Translations under genes and position numbers: made by a program | Notes under the pieces: generated by a model | The model's database searches: none | What the model saw: the letters and a program-made list of their open reading frames with translations, nothing else | What the model was told of the DNA's origin: nothing | In this document: one piece after another, positions 52,729 to 64,000 of the stretch | How positions within the stretch are numbered: the first letter of the stretch is position 1 | How the letters are laid out: every line of letters begins with the position of its first letter | Assembly: GCA_018350325.1 (NCBI GenBank) | Contig: JAEVLN010000010.1 | Location: 1 to 64,000 of the forward strand | DNA: 64,000 bases | Direction of reading: 5' to 3' | Source of the DNA: Globodera rostochiensis | Lineage: Eukaryota; Nematoda; Chromadorea; Rhabditida; Heteroderidae

Positions 52729-54039
52729 CAATCATTACCTGGTAACAATGTAGCCGATCAACACCTTTTTTGCGTTGGATCAACACCGGGACAGTTTTGA
52801 TTGAATGGCACGTGTGCTCGACACCAGCCGCTGACAAATTCGAACTGAATTTTGAGTGGATCGATTACAAAATTTAACTCATCAAACTCGAACTAATCTC
52901 CGGGGCTAATTAGGTGTTCAATGCCATTCATTACCTGGTAACAATGTAGCCGATCAACGCCTTTTTTGCGTTGGATCAACACCGGAAAGTTTTGTTGAAA
53001 GGCACGTAAAGTTGACTCGACACCAGACTTTGACAAATTCGAACTGAATTTTGAAAGGATTTTTATATTGTAAGTCAATCAACGATCTCAGAATTTACTC
53101 ATCAAACTCGAAACTAATCTCCGGGGCTAATTAGGTATTCAATTCCAATCATTACCTGGCAACAATGAAGCCGATCGACGCTTTTCGACACCGGCACTGT
53201 GTTGTTGAATGGCACGTAATAAACGGACTTGACAAGCTGAAAAGGGAAGGAGAGTCAAAAGAGAAAAGCCAAAATCCCGAGGACTTTCAAGCTGACGAAG
53301 CGCGTAGACGAATTGTTCACTTTGAGAATAACTGTTAGTTAAAACATTAATTCAGATCAAATGACAAATAAAAATTAAATAAATAATTCTTTTCATCATT
53401 CATGAAGTTTTTTTTGAAAATTGAAATATTTCAATCTTTTTGTTCAAAAAAAAAGTTCAAAGTTTATGGTGCAAGCTGATGAACGAAACGACTGCCATCA
53501 AAAAAAGTAGAGCATCAGGAAGATCTTTTCGTTCAGCTGAAGCGGTTTATGGGGCAAATAAATTATTTTTAAATTAAAAAATTCATTTAAAAAGACTTAC
53601 AAAGTTTGCCACCAGCACACATTGGACAGTGAAGTCGAAAAAGTGTTCGTCCGGCCGGCGAATCTGTTCAACAATCGAATTGTTTTCATTGTTTTTAGAG
53701 GGCTCCAAATGTTGTTGTTGTTTTTAAACTTTAAAATTTGTCGGACAAAAATTCCCATGGATTTACCACATTAGATTAATGAATTTAAATAGCAATTTTT
53801 TAAATTTAATATGAACAAATCAAAAAGCATTAATAAAATTTAAATTTGGGAAAAAATGGTTCACAAGGAGAGGCAAAAGCTCCAAAAATAGTGGGTAAAT
53901 TAGCTGAACAAAGCCATCGCAACCAAAATGAATGGCACCCACTAAACGCAATTAATTGAGTATTGAAAGAGTGCGCGAATTATTTTTAAAAAATGGAAGA
54001 ATTATGGAGGGGATAAGGAGTAGGACTTGGGACATGGCG
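52729..54039 (-). pseudogene. Duplicated innexin exons, unit 2
   Basis: Same content and lesions as 43740-45050, including the WVPFILVAMALFS exon ending in a stop and three diverged first-loop exons. Confidence 0.72.
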
Positions 54040-54131
54040 ATTTATTTTTATATTGGAATTCAATCAATTGATCATTCAAAATTTACCTTATCAAAAATTA
54101 AAATTGATAAAGTGATCAGAAAGATCTCTGA

Positions 54132-56446
54132 TCAGACCGATTCTCTTCTCCGCCACTTACCCCTCCTCATTGTCTTCCGCGCGACTGTCAACCGCCAAGC
54201 GCTCAACAGATCATTGCTGTGAAGTGCCAATTCCTCCGCATTGGCGGTGGAACTGTTGCTGGAAGTGCCCGATTGTGTGTCGCTCAAATTCGTTTTGGTG
54301 GTGGCATTGGAGACGACTGCGCGCCCGTGCTGCTGCTTCTCCGACTCTTCCCCGTCCTCCGTTTCGGCACGTTCGGCTCCACTCTCATCCGGTCCGTCGA
54401 CGTGTTCGCCATCCCGAATCATCAAATCAACATCGAATTCCGGGTCTGGATATAGCTGAAAATGGGATATGATGATATTTCTCGAGAAATAAATCAAAAT
54501 TCGATTTGAAAACCTGCAGAAGGCTTAGTTCAAAAAGTTTGTTGACAAATTTTTTTTGTGTGCAGAACAAAAAAGTCCAGGTCCAATGGAGCAAGCTGAT
54601 GAACGAAACAATTGCCATCAGAATGAACAAAAAGTAGAGCATCAAGAAGATCTTTCGTTCAGCTGAAGCGGTTTATGGGGCAAAATATATTATTTTTAAA
54701 TTAAAAAATTCATTTAAAAAGACTTACAAAGTTTGCCACCAGCACACATTGGACAGTGAAGTCGAAAAAGAGTTCGTCCGTCCGGCGAATCTGTTCAACA
54801 ATCGAATTGTTTTCATTGTTTTTAGAGGGCTCCAAATGTTGTTGTTGTTTTTAAACTTTAAAATTTGTCGGACAAAAATTCCCATGGATTTACCAATAAA
54901 TTTAAAATTTTTTAAAAATATTTCCATGTGGCCATATGTATTTGTCAATTTAATTCAAGCGAATGAGAGGACCTTCAAGTCCACACAGCATAACTCGAGG
55001 AAAGAGTCCGTTGTGCTCCCAGGAAGAGCCGTGGGTCATGAAGCTGTTCAGCACCTTCAAACAGAAAAACGGGCCAATTCAAATTGGCCAAGCCGCCGAA
55101 CTCACTCACCTCGAAGCCCCAATTGGAAAGTTTGTTGACGCCCAGGAAGACGCTGATGAATTTAAAGTGAATTTTGAGGGGATTTTGTTGTGCAGAAGTA
55201 CAAAAAAAATGCACCTGAACGATGTTGACTAACAAATAAAGCAATTTGGTGAAAAGGTACAGAACCGCCAGATAGTTTCGTGCAAATGTTGTCCGAATTA
55301 AATGACTGAAAATGAACATGTGAGAGTCATTCAAATTAAAATTAAATAAATAACAGAAAATTCCGTTATTATTTCCCATAAAATAAGAATTAACATTGCA
55401 AATTACAAATTACAACCAAAAAACATTTGCCTTTTCCGTCGCTTTTTGTCCTCCAGCTTCGAATCGTTTGCGTTGGACAACAGAACGACGTTGAAGTGAC
55501 GGCCAATGTCTGCCGTAATGGACTGCTCCTACCCGTCGTCGGTGCCAAAAACTTTGCGGAGAATGTTGGGAAGGTCCTTCTCTGAAAATTGGGATGAAAT
55601 TGCCCGTTTTTATAATTTCATCAAAGAAAGCTTAAAGGCAAAACATTAGATTAATGAATTTAAATAGCAATTTTTTAAATTTAATATGAACAAATCAAAA
55701 AGCATTAATAAAATTTAAATTTGGGAAAAAATGGTTCACAAGGAAAGGCAAAAGCTCCAAAAGTAGTGGGTAAATTAGCTGAACAAAGCCATCTCAACCC
55801 AAATGAATGGCACCCACTAAACGCAATTAATTGAATATTGAAAGAGTGCGCGAATTATTTTTAAAAAATGGAAGAATTATGGAGGGGATAAGGAGTAGGA
55901 CTTGGGACAAATCTCCGAGGCAATTAAGTCTTTCAAGCCATTACCTGGTAGTAATTAAGCTGATCGACGCCTTTGTTGCGTTGGCCCAACACCGGCACGG
56001 TGTTGTTGAATGGCACGTAATAAGTTGACTCGACAAAGCTGCAAAGGGGGAGTTAAGCAAAAATGCAGGGGACTTCGATCAGAAATGACGCGATCAGAAA
56101 TCACGAAGATTTTTTGGTTGGAATTGTCAAACACCGGCAAAACAAAAAAGTAACTGACCAGAAATCGTGCACATATTCCATCCATTCGCTGTTGAATTCG
56201 GCCTGACTCCAACAATACATTAGCTCCGAAACCGGACCGTACTCCTAAAAAAGAGCAAAAAACAACGAGTTGCGCACTAATTTGATCCAAATTTGGACAA
56301 ATATTCAGCCAGCATACTTTGGCAAATACAATGATGGCACAGCTCAAGAGGACGGAGGGTGTCACCGAGTTGTTCACTCTGTCCACAATGTCCTCGTCCG
56401 CCCGCTTCTCAGATAATTGCTCATCCAACTTTTTCAGTGCGTCCAT
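54132..56446 (-). pseudogene. Innexin pseudogene, unit 2
   Basis: Same exon order as 45143-47457 and the same three lesions (stop after ALFS, stop in the loop exon near 55530, missing base near 54655). The TVQCVLVANF exon carries GAGTTCGTCCGTCCGGCG at 54769, where unit 1 has GTGTTCGTCCGGCCGGCG; unit 3 shares the unit 2 form. Confidence 0.76.
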
Positions 56447-57376
56447 TTTGACCGATGTAAATGTCGGAAGGCAAATGAAAGGTTGAGAATGGCAATGGTT
56501 CATTTTGCCTGTCGGGGACGAATGATTTCGCTTTGGGAGGGAGGGAGGGGGGTGGGGCAGTACAACCATTCGTTCATTCAACCGCCACCCGCCCCCGCCC
56601 TTATCGTCCGTGCCAATCTCTCCGCCCCACCACCACAATTGCGTCTTGTGGGTTAAAGCATAGGACACATTCACTGATCGGCGGGGGCGGCTGAATTTTT
56701 CTTACGGCTGACCTGCAAATAGACACCATTGGACTAGTCTATTCACCCATGTAAAAAGCTGTAAATAAACACAAAGATCGCAACAAAATTGAGCCAACTT
56801 TTTCAATGCGTCCATTTGACCGATGTAAATGGCGGGGAAGGCAAATGTTGCCTGTCGGGGACGAGTGATTTCGCTTTATGCAATTTAAAAAGCGTTGAAA
56901 GGGACGGGGAGAGGAGGGGGGGAGCCGGTGAGAACGATTTTAAAAGACGGACTTTGGGAGGAAGAAATAAATTGTTTTTGGTTAACGGCACATCGTTTTA
57001 CTTATTTGTTCAAAACACAATTTTCATTATCACCATTCATAAATCTTTTTGTTCATGAAAAGAAATTCCTTTTCAAAGAATTTTATGCATTAATAAGGAT
57101 GCCAATAAATGTAAATTAACAGGTGAGTGTGAAAGACAAGAAAACATCGTAGGCCGCCCGCCGTTTGTTGTTAGGACTGTGGAAGAAAGATGAATTGGTG
57201 GGAGCGATGGAAAGATTTTAAAATATTATTTAAAACCCGGACCAGCCAGCCTTCACAGGTTGTCTGAATTCAAATTTAAAGAATTGGAGAATGAATGCTG
57301 TGGGGAATGAACAGTCTGGATGGACGACTTCCCCCGGGGGCAAATGGGTGCTGGGGCACAAGTTCATTGGTCCAAA

Positions 57377-57735
57377 TTAGAGCCCGGAACGAGACAAGAT
57401 CTCAACGAGATTCTCGAGAAATCTCGACTGCGAGATTCGCTCGAATCTCGCTTGAAAGAAGCTCGAGAGTCTCGATCTCGAGCCCAAAATGTTTCATGAA
57501 AACAGTGCCTTTCTTAACAAAGATTGCCAATTTTGTAAAATTTTCCCGCTAACACAGGCTAATATTTATATTTTGTGACCAAATTTTGCAGATATGCTTT
57601 TAGTTTCCTCTTCTTACCCTTACCAAAATTTGGTGGAGTTTGGAGAATTTTAAAAAAATTTATATTCTCATCAAAAATCTCGAACCGGCACAATCTCGTC
57701 TCGAATCTTGCTCGAAGCTCAAGTCCGGGCTCTAG
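57377..57735. mobile_element. CTCGAG-family element, unit 2
   Basis: Copy of the element at 48388-48746. Confidence 0.78.
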
Positions 57736-58090
57736 TCCAAAAATCTTTGAGCTGATTAGTGCTCAAAATAAATTAAAATACCACAAAGCTGCAGAAAAAA
57801 ATAGGCTTTAAGTAAGCCCGGACTTGAATACCGATCGAGAATATCGATAAATCTCGAAAAAATTTCGATCAAGAATCTCGAAAAATTTCGGTTAAGCAAT
57901 ATTTTGGTCATTTAGAAAAACTGGGGCCTCACATTTAATCAAAGAAAAGTGGGTTGTTTTTGGCCGTTTTTAGGGTCATAGAAAATTTACGAGTCCGAAC
58001 ACCGAGCAGAATTCGAAGATTTGAAGCCCAAATTTAAAAAAAAAATCAATTCTACGACCATGAACCTCAGATAGATACCTTTCCAATCAC

Positions 58091-58308
58091 ATGCGATTTA
58101 CGAATTGGCGGAGAACGAATCGGGCGGGCGCCGCTCAATCCGAATCACCAAACTCTTGTCGCCAAGTGAATTCGAACGTTTGCGCCGTTCCAAATTCTTC
58201 TTTTGGGGTCTCCATGATTTTCGTATGGGCCCAGAGTATATGTTTATGGGAAACACAGATAGATGGAGTCAATTCACATATGATTATCGATATTTTTGTG
58301 AGTCGTAA
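58091..58308 (+). CDS. Possible orphan exon, unit 2
   Basis: Identical copy of 49101-49318; the same uncertainty applies. Confidence 0.3.
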
Positions 58309-58787
58309 TCGATTTTGTGCCATAGTACATTTTATCAAATAAATTTTTTATAAAAAAAACTCAACCCGCCATTAAATAAATGTCAATTTTTTTTTTCAAA
58401 AAAAGCGGAGCACTAACATTACTATTACCCCGACCCGCTCGGCGCTGCTATCTGAACCTAAACGAGCCGAAAACCCGATCGTTTTCTTGACTCACAATCC
58501 GATCCTCCGATCCTGGCACAATTTTTGAATTATTTTCAAACATTTTTGTTATGCCGCAATTTATTCCATTTTCCAATGCTTTTAAACAAATGAATGTTCT
58601 TTTTTTTAGAAACATTGCTTAATACTTAATCACTTTGCGGCAGCGAGAGTAAATGTCTTCCAATTTATATTTTGATTAATTTTGATTGACTTTGATCACT
58701 TGACGTGCTTTATTACCAACAATAAAAATTCAAAAACAGTGACAAATCATTTTGATCAATCACTTAACTCTTTTCACATTTGATCAG

Positions 58788-59745
58788 TTCCAATTCGTCG
58801 GGAATGGGCTTGGACTCTGCTTCTGCTCGAATGGACTCTTTCTTGGCCATTTTTGGTATAGCGGTCGGTTCTTCGAATTCATATAATAACGATAGGACTG
58901 ATTCATTGGCATTGGCGAATATTGTTGTTGTTGTTGCGGCAATAATTGTGGGTGTTGGTTCGGATTCGGTGCCGTTTGCAGAAAGGGTTGCGCAAACTGA
59001 TCAATTTTTCGTAATTACAAAGATCAAAAACGGAATGGGCGATGTTTTGAGTGTTGAATTTCAACAAATAATAGTCAAAATACAATTGATTTTTGAAACA
59101 TTTTGGCTAAATTTTGTTTAGCTTCTCAAATTGAATCATATTTATTTGTTCGGGTTCGCTTTTTCCTAATCATTTAAAAAAAAATGGAGATCTTTGAAAC
59201 ACTGAGTTGGAAATGAGAGAGAAACCCGTGACCGGAATGCCGGAAAAATGGAAGACCTGATCACTTGCCGGACAAATGGAAGACCTGATCACTTGTCGGA
59301 CAAATGGAAGGTTCACTTCCGATCAGTATCTTGCTCAGCTTTACCTGCTGCTGCTGGGTATACAGCATATTCATTCAGTTTGGGTACGGCACATATCCTG
59401 CCGAACTCTGGTAGTTTAATTGTGTCGACGCAGCAAAAGCAGCAGCTAGCTCCGCTGCTGCCTTTTGCGCGGCTTCCATGCGTTCTTTCTCCATGATGGC
59501 TCTGTTTTCGGCCAAAAACGCTTCCAAGCCTGTGTCGTTTGCATCCAATTCTTGTTTCAACTTTTTCCACTTTCGTAACGTGTCCACCCCAGAGTGGGAA
59601 ATGGCCATGCCAGTTTTGTCAAAGTACCAGCGATGGCCGTTGAAGAACAGCACCATCGGCTTCACAATGTTCGGCGCCTGTCCGTTCAGGTCCCGGACGA
59701 AAATGGCACGAGAAGTGCCCTTTCTAGAAGACCGCGTAGTCGAGC
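58788..59745 (-). CDS. 5'-truncated Gln-rich gene at array junction, unit 2-3
   Basis: Copy of 49798-50755, again ending at a unit junction. An intact version, if any, should lie beyond the last unit, outside the window. Confidence 0.45.
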
Positions 59746-60642
59746 GGACCACTGTGCGCCATTATCTGCCAAATCTCCCGGGGGCAGAACATAAATAAAC
59801 TGGGCAAAGCGATGAAAATCGGGAGAGTTGAGAGATGCCGGAGGGGGTGGGGGATAAACCGAGTGAGCGGAAACCACTTTGTGTCAAACAAAAAAAAAGA
59901 TTTGTCCTTATTTCAAGCCTTCGTCCTTATTTTTGGACGAGCCCCCTCCGGGGTTGGCTCATGGCCGGGAGCAACTCTTTTGTGAAAGGCTCCCTTGATT
60001 TCCGCCACCTTTCTTCAATGGACCGACCGACCCCTTTTCACATCATCATCATCCAACCACAAGCGGACCGGGGAACGCAATTCGGACGGCGCTTGCTGAA
60101 CAAACTGAACGCCGAACTACGGACGCAAAAAAATCAAAACAAAGTAACTAGGTAATTAAATATGAAAAATCAAAAATGATTATCAAATAATTTCAAGAAT
60201 TTAATGCTTTAATTAGACTTTGCCAACAGTTAATATGGGGTTCGAAGGGTTTCAGTACTTTTTATGTTACCATGAAAAACATTGCCAATTACAAGCAATT
60301 GCTTCATTAATAATGAGAACAAAATATTGTAAGTTTTGCACATTGATTTTTTAAAAACGTTTTTATTTTTTTTATTTAAATTAAGAAAATAATTTCTTTG
60401 CCAGAGAAACTATCAATTCGAGGCGCCTAGTCGGGTAACAATAAGGCAATTGACGGGGAGGCTGATTTGATGGAATGCGGGAAGACAATTTGGCAAAAGA
60501 CGGGCCGGAGAACGCATTGGGCGTCACAAATTCACTTGTGCTGGCCCATCGATGTCGAACCCGAACCCGAAGGCTGGTTCAAAGCACGAATGTCGGCAAA
60601 ACGTCCCATCAGAAAGCTTTGAGAATAAAGAACTGAAAAGAT

Positions 60643-61249
60643 TTATTTAATTATAAAGTGAAACTTTTGCACAATAAACTGACAATTGCCGGCTCTGTTG
60701 ATTTTTTCAGGGTCATCGTTGGCAATGCGTGCAGTCATTGCGTCCAATTGCCTGACAAAGTTATCGTATTCCGACATCGTAAAGTCCGGAGTGAGAAAAG
60801 TGTCATGGCCGACAAAGTGCTGACAAATGGCTGAAATTAATAAAAAAAATAATATCAAAAATCAAAGCAGAAATACACATACACACTGTGAAAAGTTTTA
60901 TGTCATCAGCCGGAATTTTGAGGCAGGCTCTTTTGATGTTGCGCGTCGCAAGAGCAAGATGGGCACGCTTAATTTAAATAATTAAAGATTATTTGTGGTG
61001 GGCACCTACTTTTTGGCGCAGAATGTTTTGACGAGCCAATTCACCCTCTATCCAGGTGAATTGGCACTTCAAAACAAACCGGTCAAAAATCGCGGAAACC
61101 CGGGAAGTGGCCCATCGCGTGTTAAAGGGCAACGCCCCAATCATTCCAAAAAGAAGTTCGGGGGGAATTCGTTTTTTTGGATGTTCCATCAATTTGGCAG
61201 AATTATGACGATTTATGGGCGGAGAAATGGTCGCCCACTCTCCGACCAT
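60643..61249 (-). CDS. Unrecognised 170-residue protein, unit 3
   Basis: The three exons are intact as in unit 1 (homopolymer of the unit 1 length). It reads CQHFVGHD where unit 1 has CQYFVGHD. Confidence 0.58.
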
Positions 61250-61306
61250 AAATCGTCAATCCATTTGGGGGGTTTTAAGGTCATGGGAAAGCAATTCCGA
61301 GTCCCA

Positions 61307-61549
61307 CCCAACTAATCCATATCCAACACATCCATGGAGCATAACTTGCTTCAACCTTAACCAATCTTAGCGTCACTCGAAAAATCTCGAAGAGTTGAAG
61401 CTAACATTAAGTTAAAGCTTTGTGATTGGACAAATATCAAATAAGTTATGGCCAAAAAAGCGCCAAACGGGATTTTTAAATTTTATCAAGTGATAAGGCC
61501 ATAATTTGGTAAGGTTGAAGAAGGTTATGCTCCATGGATGAGTTGGGTT
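61307..61549. mobile_element. MITE-like element in unit 3
   Basis: Third copy of the element at 43328-43570. Confidence 0.8.
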
Positions 61550-61717
61550 TACCCCAGCAATTCACACTAAACGCAACTCACCGCAGCATTAGGATCCATG
61601 ACAGCCCCAATTGACCAAACAGACTGACGAATTCGAACTGAATTTTGAGGGGATCGATTACAAAATTTAACTCATCAAACTCGAACTAATCATCGGCTCT
61701 AATTAGGTATTCAATTC

Positions 61718-63028
61718 CAATCATTACCTGGTAACAATGTAGCCGATCAACACCTTTTTTGCGTTGGATCAACACCGGGACAGTTTTGATTGAATGGCAC
61801 GTGTGCTCGACACCAGCCGCTGACAAATTCGAACTGAATTTTGAGTGGATCGATTACAAAATTTAACTCATCAAACTCGAACTAATCTCCGGGGCTAATT
61901 AGGTGTTCAATGCCATTCATTACCTGGTAACAATGTAGCCGATCAACGCCTTTTTTGCGTTGGATCAACACCGGAAAGTTTTGTTGAAAGGCACGTAAAG
62001 TTGACTCGACACCAGACTTTGACAAATTCGAACTGAATTTTGAAAGGATTTTTATATTGTAAGTCAATCAACGATCTCAGAATTTACTCATCAAACTCGA
62101 AACTAATCTCCGGGGCTAATTAGGTATTCAATTCCAATCATTACCTGGCAACAATGAAGCCGATCGACGCTTTTCGACACCGGCACTGTGTTGTTGAATG
62201 GCACGTAATAAACGGACTTGACAAGCTGAAAAGGGAAGGAGAGTCAAAAGAGAAAAGCCAAAATCCCGAGGACTTTCAAGCTGACGAAGCGCGTAGACGA
62301 ATTGTTCACTTTGAGAATAACTGTTAGTTAAAACATTAATTCAGATCAAATGACAAATAAAAATTAAATAAATAATTCTTTTCATCATTCATGAAGTTTT
62401 TTTTGAAAATTGAAATATTTCAATCTTTTTGTTCAAAAAAAAAGTTCAAAGTTTATGGTGCAAGCTGATGAACGAAACGACTGCCATCAAAAAAAGTAGA
62501 GCATCAGGAAGATCTTTTCGTTCAGCTGAAGCGGTTTATGGGGCAAATAAATTATTTTTAAATTAAAAAATTAATTTAAAAAGACTTACAAAGTTTGCCA
62601 CCAGCACACATTGGACAGTGAAGTCGAAAAAGTGTTCGTCCGGCCGGCGAATCTGTTCAACAATCGAATTGTTTTCATTGTTTTTAGAGGGCTCCAAATG
62701 TTGTTGTTGTTTTTAAACTTTAAAATTTGTCGGACAAAAATTCCCATGGATTTACCACATTAGATTAATGAATTTAAATAGCAATTTTTTAAATTTAATA
62801 TGAACAAATCAAAAAGCATTAATAAAATTTAAATTTGGGAAAAAATGGTTCACAAGGAGAGGCAAAAGCTCCAAAAATAGTGGGTAAATTAGCTGAACAA
62901 AGCCATCGCAACCAAAATGAATGGCACCCACTAAACGCAATTAATTGAGTATTGAAAGAGTGCGCGAATTATTTTTAAAAAATGGAAGAATTATGGAGGG
63001 GATAAGGAGTAGGACTTGGGACATGGCG
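61718..63028 (-). pseudogene. Duplicated innexin exons, unit 3
   Basis: Third copy of the scrambled exon set, with the same stops. Confidence 0.72.
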
Positions 63029-63120
63029 ATTTATTTTTATATTGGAATTCAATCAATTGATCATTCAAAATTTACCTTATCAAAAATTAAAATTGATAAA
63101 GTGATCAGAAAGATCTCTGA

Positions 63121-64000
63121 TCAGACCGATTCTCTTCTCCGCCACTTACCCCTCCTCATTGTCTTCCGCGCGACTGTCAACCGCCAAGCGCTCAACAGAT
63201 CATTGCTGTGAAGTGCCAATTCCTCCGCATTGGCGGTGGAACTGTTGCTGGAAGTGCCCGATTGTGTGTCGCTCAAATTCGTTTTGGTGGTGGCATTGGA
63301 GACGACTGCGCGCCCGTGCTGCTGCTTCTCCGACTCTTCCCCGTCCTCCGTTTCGGCACGTTCGGCTCCACTCTCATCCGGTCCGTCGACGTGTTCGCCA
63401 TCCCGAATCATCAAATCAACATCGAATTCCGGGTCTGGATATAGCTGAAAATGGGATATGATGATATTTCTCGAGAAATAAATCAAAATTCGATTTGAAA
63501 ACCTGCAGAAGGCTTAGTTCAAAAAGTTTGTTGACAAATTTTTTTTGTGTGCAGAACAAAAAAGTCCAGGTCCAATGGAGCAAGCTGATGAACGAAACAA
63601 TTGCCATCAGAATGAACAAAAAGTAGAGCATCAAGAAGATCTTTCGTTCAGCTGAAGCGGTTTATGGGGCAAAATATATTATTTTTAAATTAAAAAATTC
63701 ATTTAAAAAGACTTACAAAGTTTGCCACCAGCACACATTGGACAGTGAAGTCGAAAAAGAGTTCGTCCGTCCGGCGAATCTGTTCAACAATCGAATTGTT
63801 TTCATTGTTTTTAGAGGGCTCCAAATGTTGTTGTTGTTTTTAAACTTTAAAATTTGTCGGACAAAAATTCCCATGGATTTACCAATAAATTTAAAATTTT
63901 TTAAAAATATTTCCATGTGGCCATATGTATTTGTCAATTTAATTCAAGCGAATGAGAGGACCTTCAAGTCCACACAGCATAACTCGAGGAAAGAGTCCGT
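63121..64000 (-). pseudogene. Innexin pseudogene, unit 3 (cut by window)
   Basis: Contains the acidic-tail exon, the fourth-span exon with the missing base, the TVQCVLVANF exon and the start of the FPRVMLC exon; the remainder lies outside the window. Confidence 0.74.

Larger units (their letters stand above)
50756..59745. repeat. Tandem array unit 2 (about 8.99 kb)
   Basis: The second direct copy, with the same internal order as unit 1: 170-residue gene, MITE, innexin exon duplicates, innexin pseudogene, CTCGAG element, two further short open frames. It carries an extra T in the homopolymer at about 52184-52190 that breaks the 170-residue gene. Confidence 0.93.
59746..64000. repeat. Tandem array unit 3 (cut by window end)
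   Basis: The third direct copy, continuing to the window edge within the innexin pseudogene. It shares the shortened left part with unit 2 and lacks the homopolymer insertion seen there. Confidence 0.93.

Overview
The window is nuclear DNA of a nematode. A THAP zinc finger is fused to a C-terminal-binding protein (CtBP) fold, an arrangement known from Caenorhabditis elegans CTBP-1. It also holds innexin sequence, a secreted Kunitz protein and a BPI/LBP protein, all split by short introns. Several introns can only be spliced with GC donors, a feature reported as frequent in cyst nematodes (Globodera and relatives), so a plant-parasitic tylenchid is the best guess; this is inference. There are no bacterial operons and no CRISPR array.

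Layout: (1) 1-18.5 kb carries two tandem copies of a gene for a very large poly(A)-polymerase-like protein. The first is cut by the window edge; the second (8795-17674) is complete and open over 21 exons, about 1,930 residues. A 3.5-kb cytosine-rich minisatellite separates them and starts exactly where the duplicated sequence ends. (2) 18.5-25.7 kb is full of inverted-repeat (MITE-like) elements and short tandem repeats, with a secreted Kunitz-domain gene between them. (3) 25.8-30.4 kb is a BPI/LBP-type lipid-binding protein gene. (4) 31.1-32.3 kb (minus) is a small secreted protein gene in which every intron is phase 1. (5) 33.2-39.3 kb (minus) is the THAP-CtBP gene in 19 exons, two of them micro-exons. 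(6) 41.2-64.0 kb is a tandem array of about 9-kb units (two complete, one cut by the window end). Each holds a decayed, internally reshuffled innexin gene, an unrecognised three-exon gene of 170 residues and MITEs.

Exon models were built by hand by matching splice sites and intron phases. The phases close without a break for the poly(A)-polymerase-like gene, the THAP-CtBP gene, the secreted acidic protein, the 170-residue gene and all but the first exon of the BPI gene. That is the main reason for calling them intact. Family names come from recognised motifs, not from a database search.

The most interesting points are two enzyme folds that have lost catalytic residues (both metal-binding aspartates of the polymerase motif; the Arg/Glu/His triad of the CtBP dehydrogenase), an innexin array whose lesions predate its amplification, and a family of short elements built from TCTCGAG palindromes scattered through introns.
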